Source: Labrenzia sp. R4_2
GTDB taxonomy: Bacteria > Pseudomonadota > Alphaproteobacteria > Rhizobiales > Stappiaceae
Assembly: GCF_017743865.1 (NCBI RefSeq)
Contig: NZ_JAGHRJ010000003.1
Coordinates: forward strand, 434,001-498,000
DNA length: 64,000 nt
Direction: 5' to 3'
Shown piece by piece: positions 63,686 to 64,000 of this stretch. The position numbers and the translations under genes are program-made. The notes beneath the pieces were generated by a model that was not told where the DNA came from, ran no database searches, and saw only the letters and a program-made list of their open reading frames with translations. The number at the start of each line of letters is the position of its first letter. Position 1 is the stretch's first letter.

Positions 63686-64000
63686 ATGAGAAAACCACAA
63701 AAAGGCGCGGTTGCCGCGGGTCATACCCTCACAGCGGAAGCTGGCGCAGAGATGCTGCGCGAAGGCGGAAGTGCCGTTGATGCCGCCATAGCCGCTTTGG
63801 CCATGGCCTGTGTTTGCGAACCGGTTCTTGCGTCTCCTGGTGGCGGCGGTTTTGCCATGATCCGGGACGGGAACACGGGAAAAACACAGCTCCTCGATTT
63901 CTTCACGCAAACGCCGCTTGAAAAGCGCGGTAACGCTGAGGATGGATTTCAGACGATCGAGGCTGATTTCGGACCGACCAAACAGATCTTCCATATTGGT
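63686..64000 (+). CDS. Gamma-glutamyltransferase, N-terminal fragment (runs off the window)
   Basis: 105 codons are visible from ATG 63686 with no stop. MRKPQKGAVAAGHTLTAEAG, GGSAVDAAIAALAMACVCEP and ASPGGGGFAMIRDG are the N-terminal pattern of the gamma-glutamyltranspeptidase Ntn-hydrolase family. No signal peptide is evident, unlike periplasmic Ggt, so this may be a cytoplasmic branch of the family. The catalytic threonine lies beyond the window. Confidence 0.85.
   Translation, partial: MRKPQKGAVAAGHTLTAEAGAEMLREGGSAVDAAIAALAMACVCEPVLASPGGGGFAMIRDGNTGKTQLLDFFTQTPLEKRGNAEDGFQTIEADFGPTKQIFHIG

Noticed and set aside
1..64000. CRISPR arrays, insertion sequences, phage genes, toxin-antitoxin or defence systems
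   Set aside because: None seen on reading both strands; the window appears to be a core metabolic region.

Overview
This is a 64 kb stretch of a high-GC alphaproteobacterial chromosome. A RirA-type iron regulator, an EnuR/Doe ectoine-degradation cluster, a BetI/ChoXWV choline locus, a BA14K-family protein and many HAAT-type amino-acid ABC transporters together suggest a marine or salt-exposed member of the Hyphomicrobiales. My best guess is a Stappiaceae (Roseibium/Labrenzia-like) bacterium; this is inferred from gene content, not from a search. I saw no rRNA, tRNA, insertion sequence, phage gene or CRISPR array. Coding density is high, with many ATGA start/stop overlaps.

Layout. 1-1367: tail of a branched-chain-type ABC transporter (permease end plus binding protein). 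1437-10715: ectoine catabolism, with asnC-doeC-doeD leftward and enuR, eutB-eutC-doeA-doeB rightward. 10760-11863: mtnA. 12064-25574: assimilatory nitrate/nitrite island in the order nasT-nasS, sigma-54 promoter plus leader attenuator, nrtA-nrtB-nrtCD-nirB-nirD-nasA-cysG. 25752-30369: omega-transaminase overlapping anmK, then an FAD oxidoreductase and a GntR regulator. 30382-36662: amino-acid catabolism (aspT-aspD, sdaA, kynU). 36655-38775: GGDEF-EAL protein. 39474-44100: complete liv-type ABC operon. 44171-49778: Ham1-like protein, BaiN-like flavoprotein, LacI regulator, rirA, hemP, adenylate cyclase. 49930-56827: betI-betA-betB facing choX-choW-choV. 56944-64000: cold-shock protein, BA14K protein, UPF0178 protein, flavoprotein, a degenerate response regulator, glycosyltransferase, thiolase and the start of a gamma-glutamyltransferase.

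How the genes work together. Two compatible-solute programmes sit in one window. DoeA/DoeB/DoeD/DoeC turn ectoine into aspartate, and ChoXWV/BetA/BetB turn imported choline into glycine betaine. The nitrate island is a full pathway: uptake (NrtABC), nitrate to nitrite (NasA), nitrite to ammonium (NirBD), and siroheme supply (CysG). It appears to be controlled at two levels: a sigma-54 promoter, whose predicted start falls at the beginning of a leader RNA, and that leader itself, which carries an ANTAR-type hairpin and an intrinsic terminator as expected for NasS/NasT antitermination. AspT/AspD resemble the aspartate/alanine exchange-decarboxylation cycle that yields proton-motive force.

Most notable beyond ordinary annotation: a 15-nt motif shared by the enuR start region and the eutB upstream region; the nas leader architecture; a response regulator that lost both its phospho-acceptor and its HD-GYP metal ligands; a Ham1/RdgB-like protein with rewritten substrate loops; an orphan intrinsic terminator pointing to an unannotated minus-strand RNA near 62.0-62.2 kb; and a possible 42-codon ORF coupled to livG.
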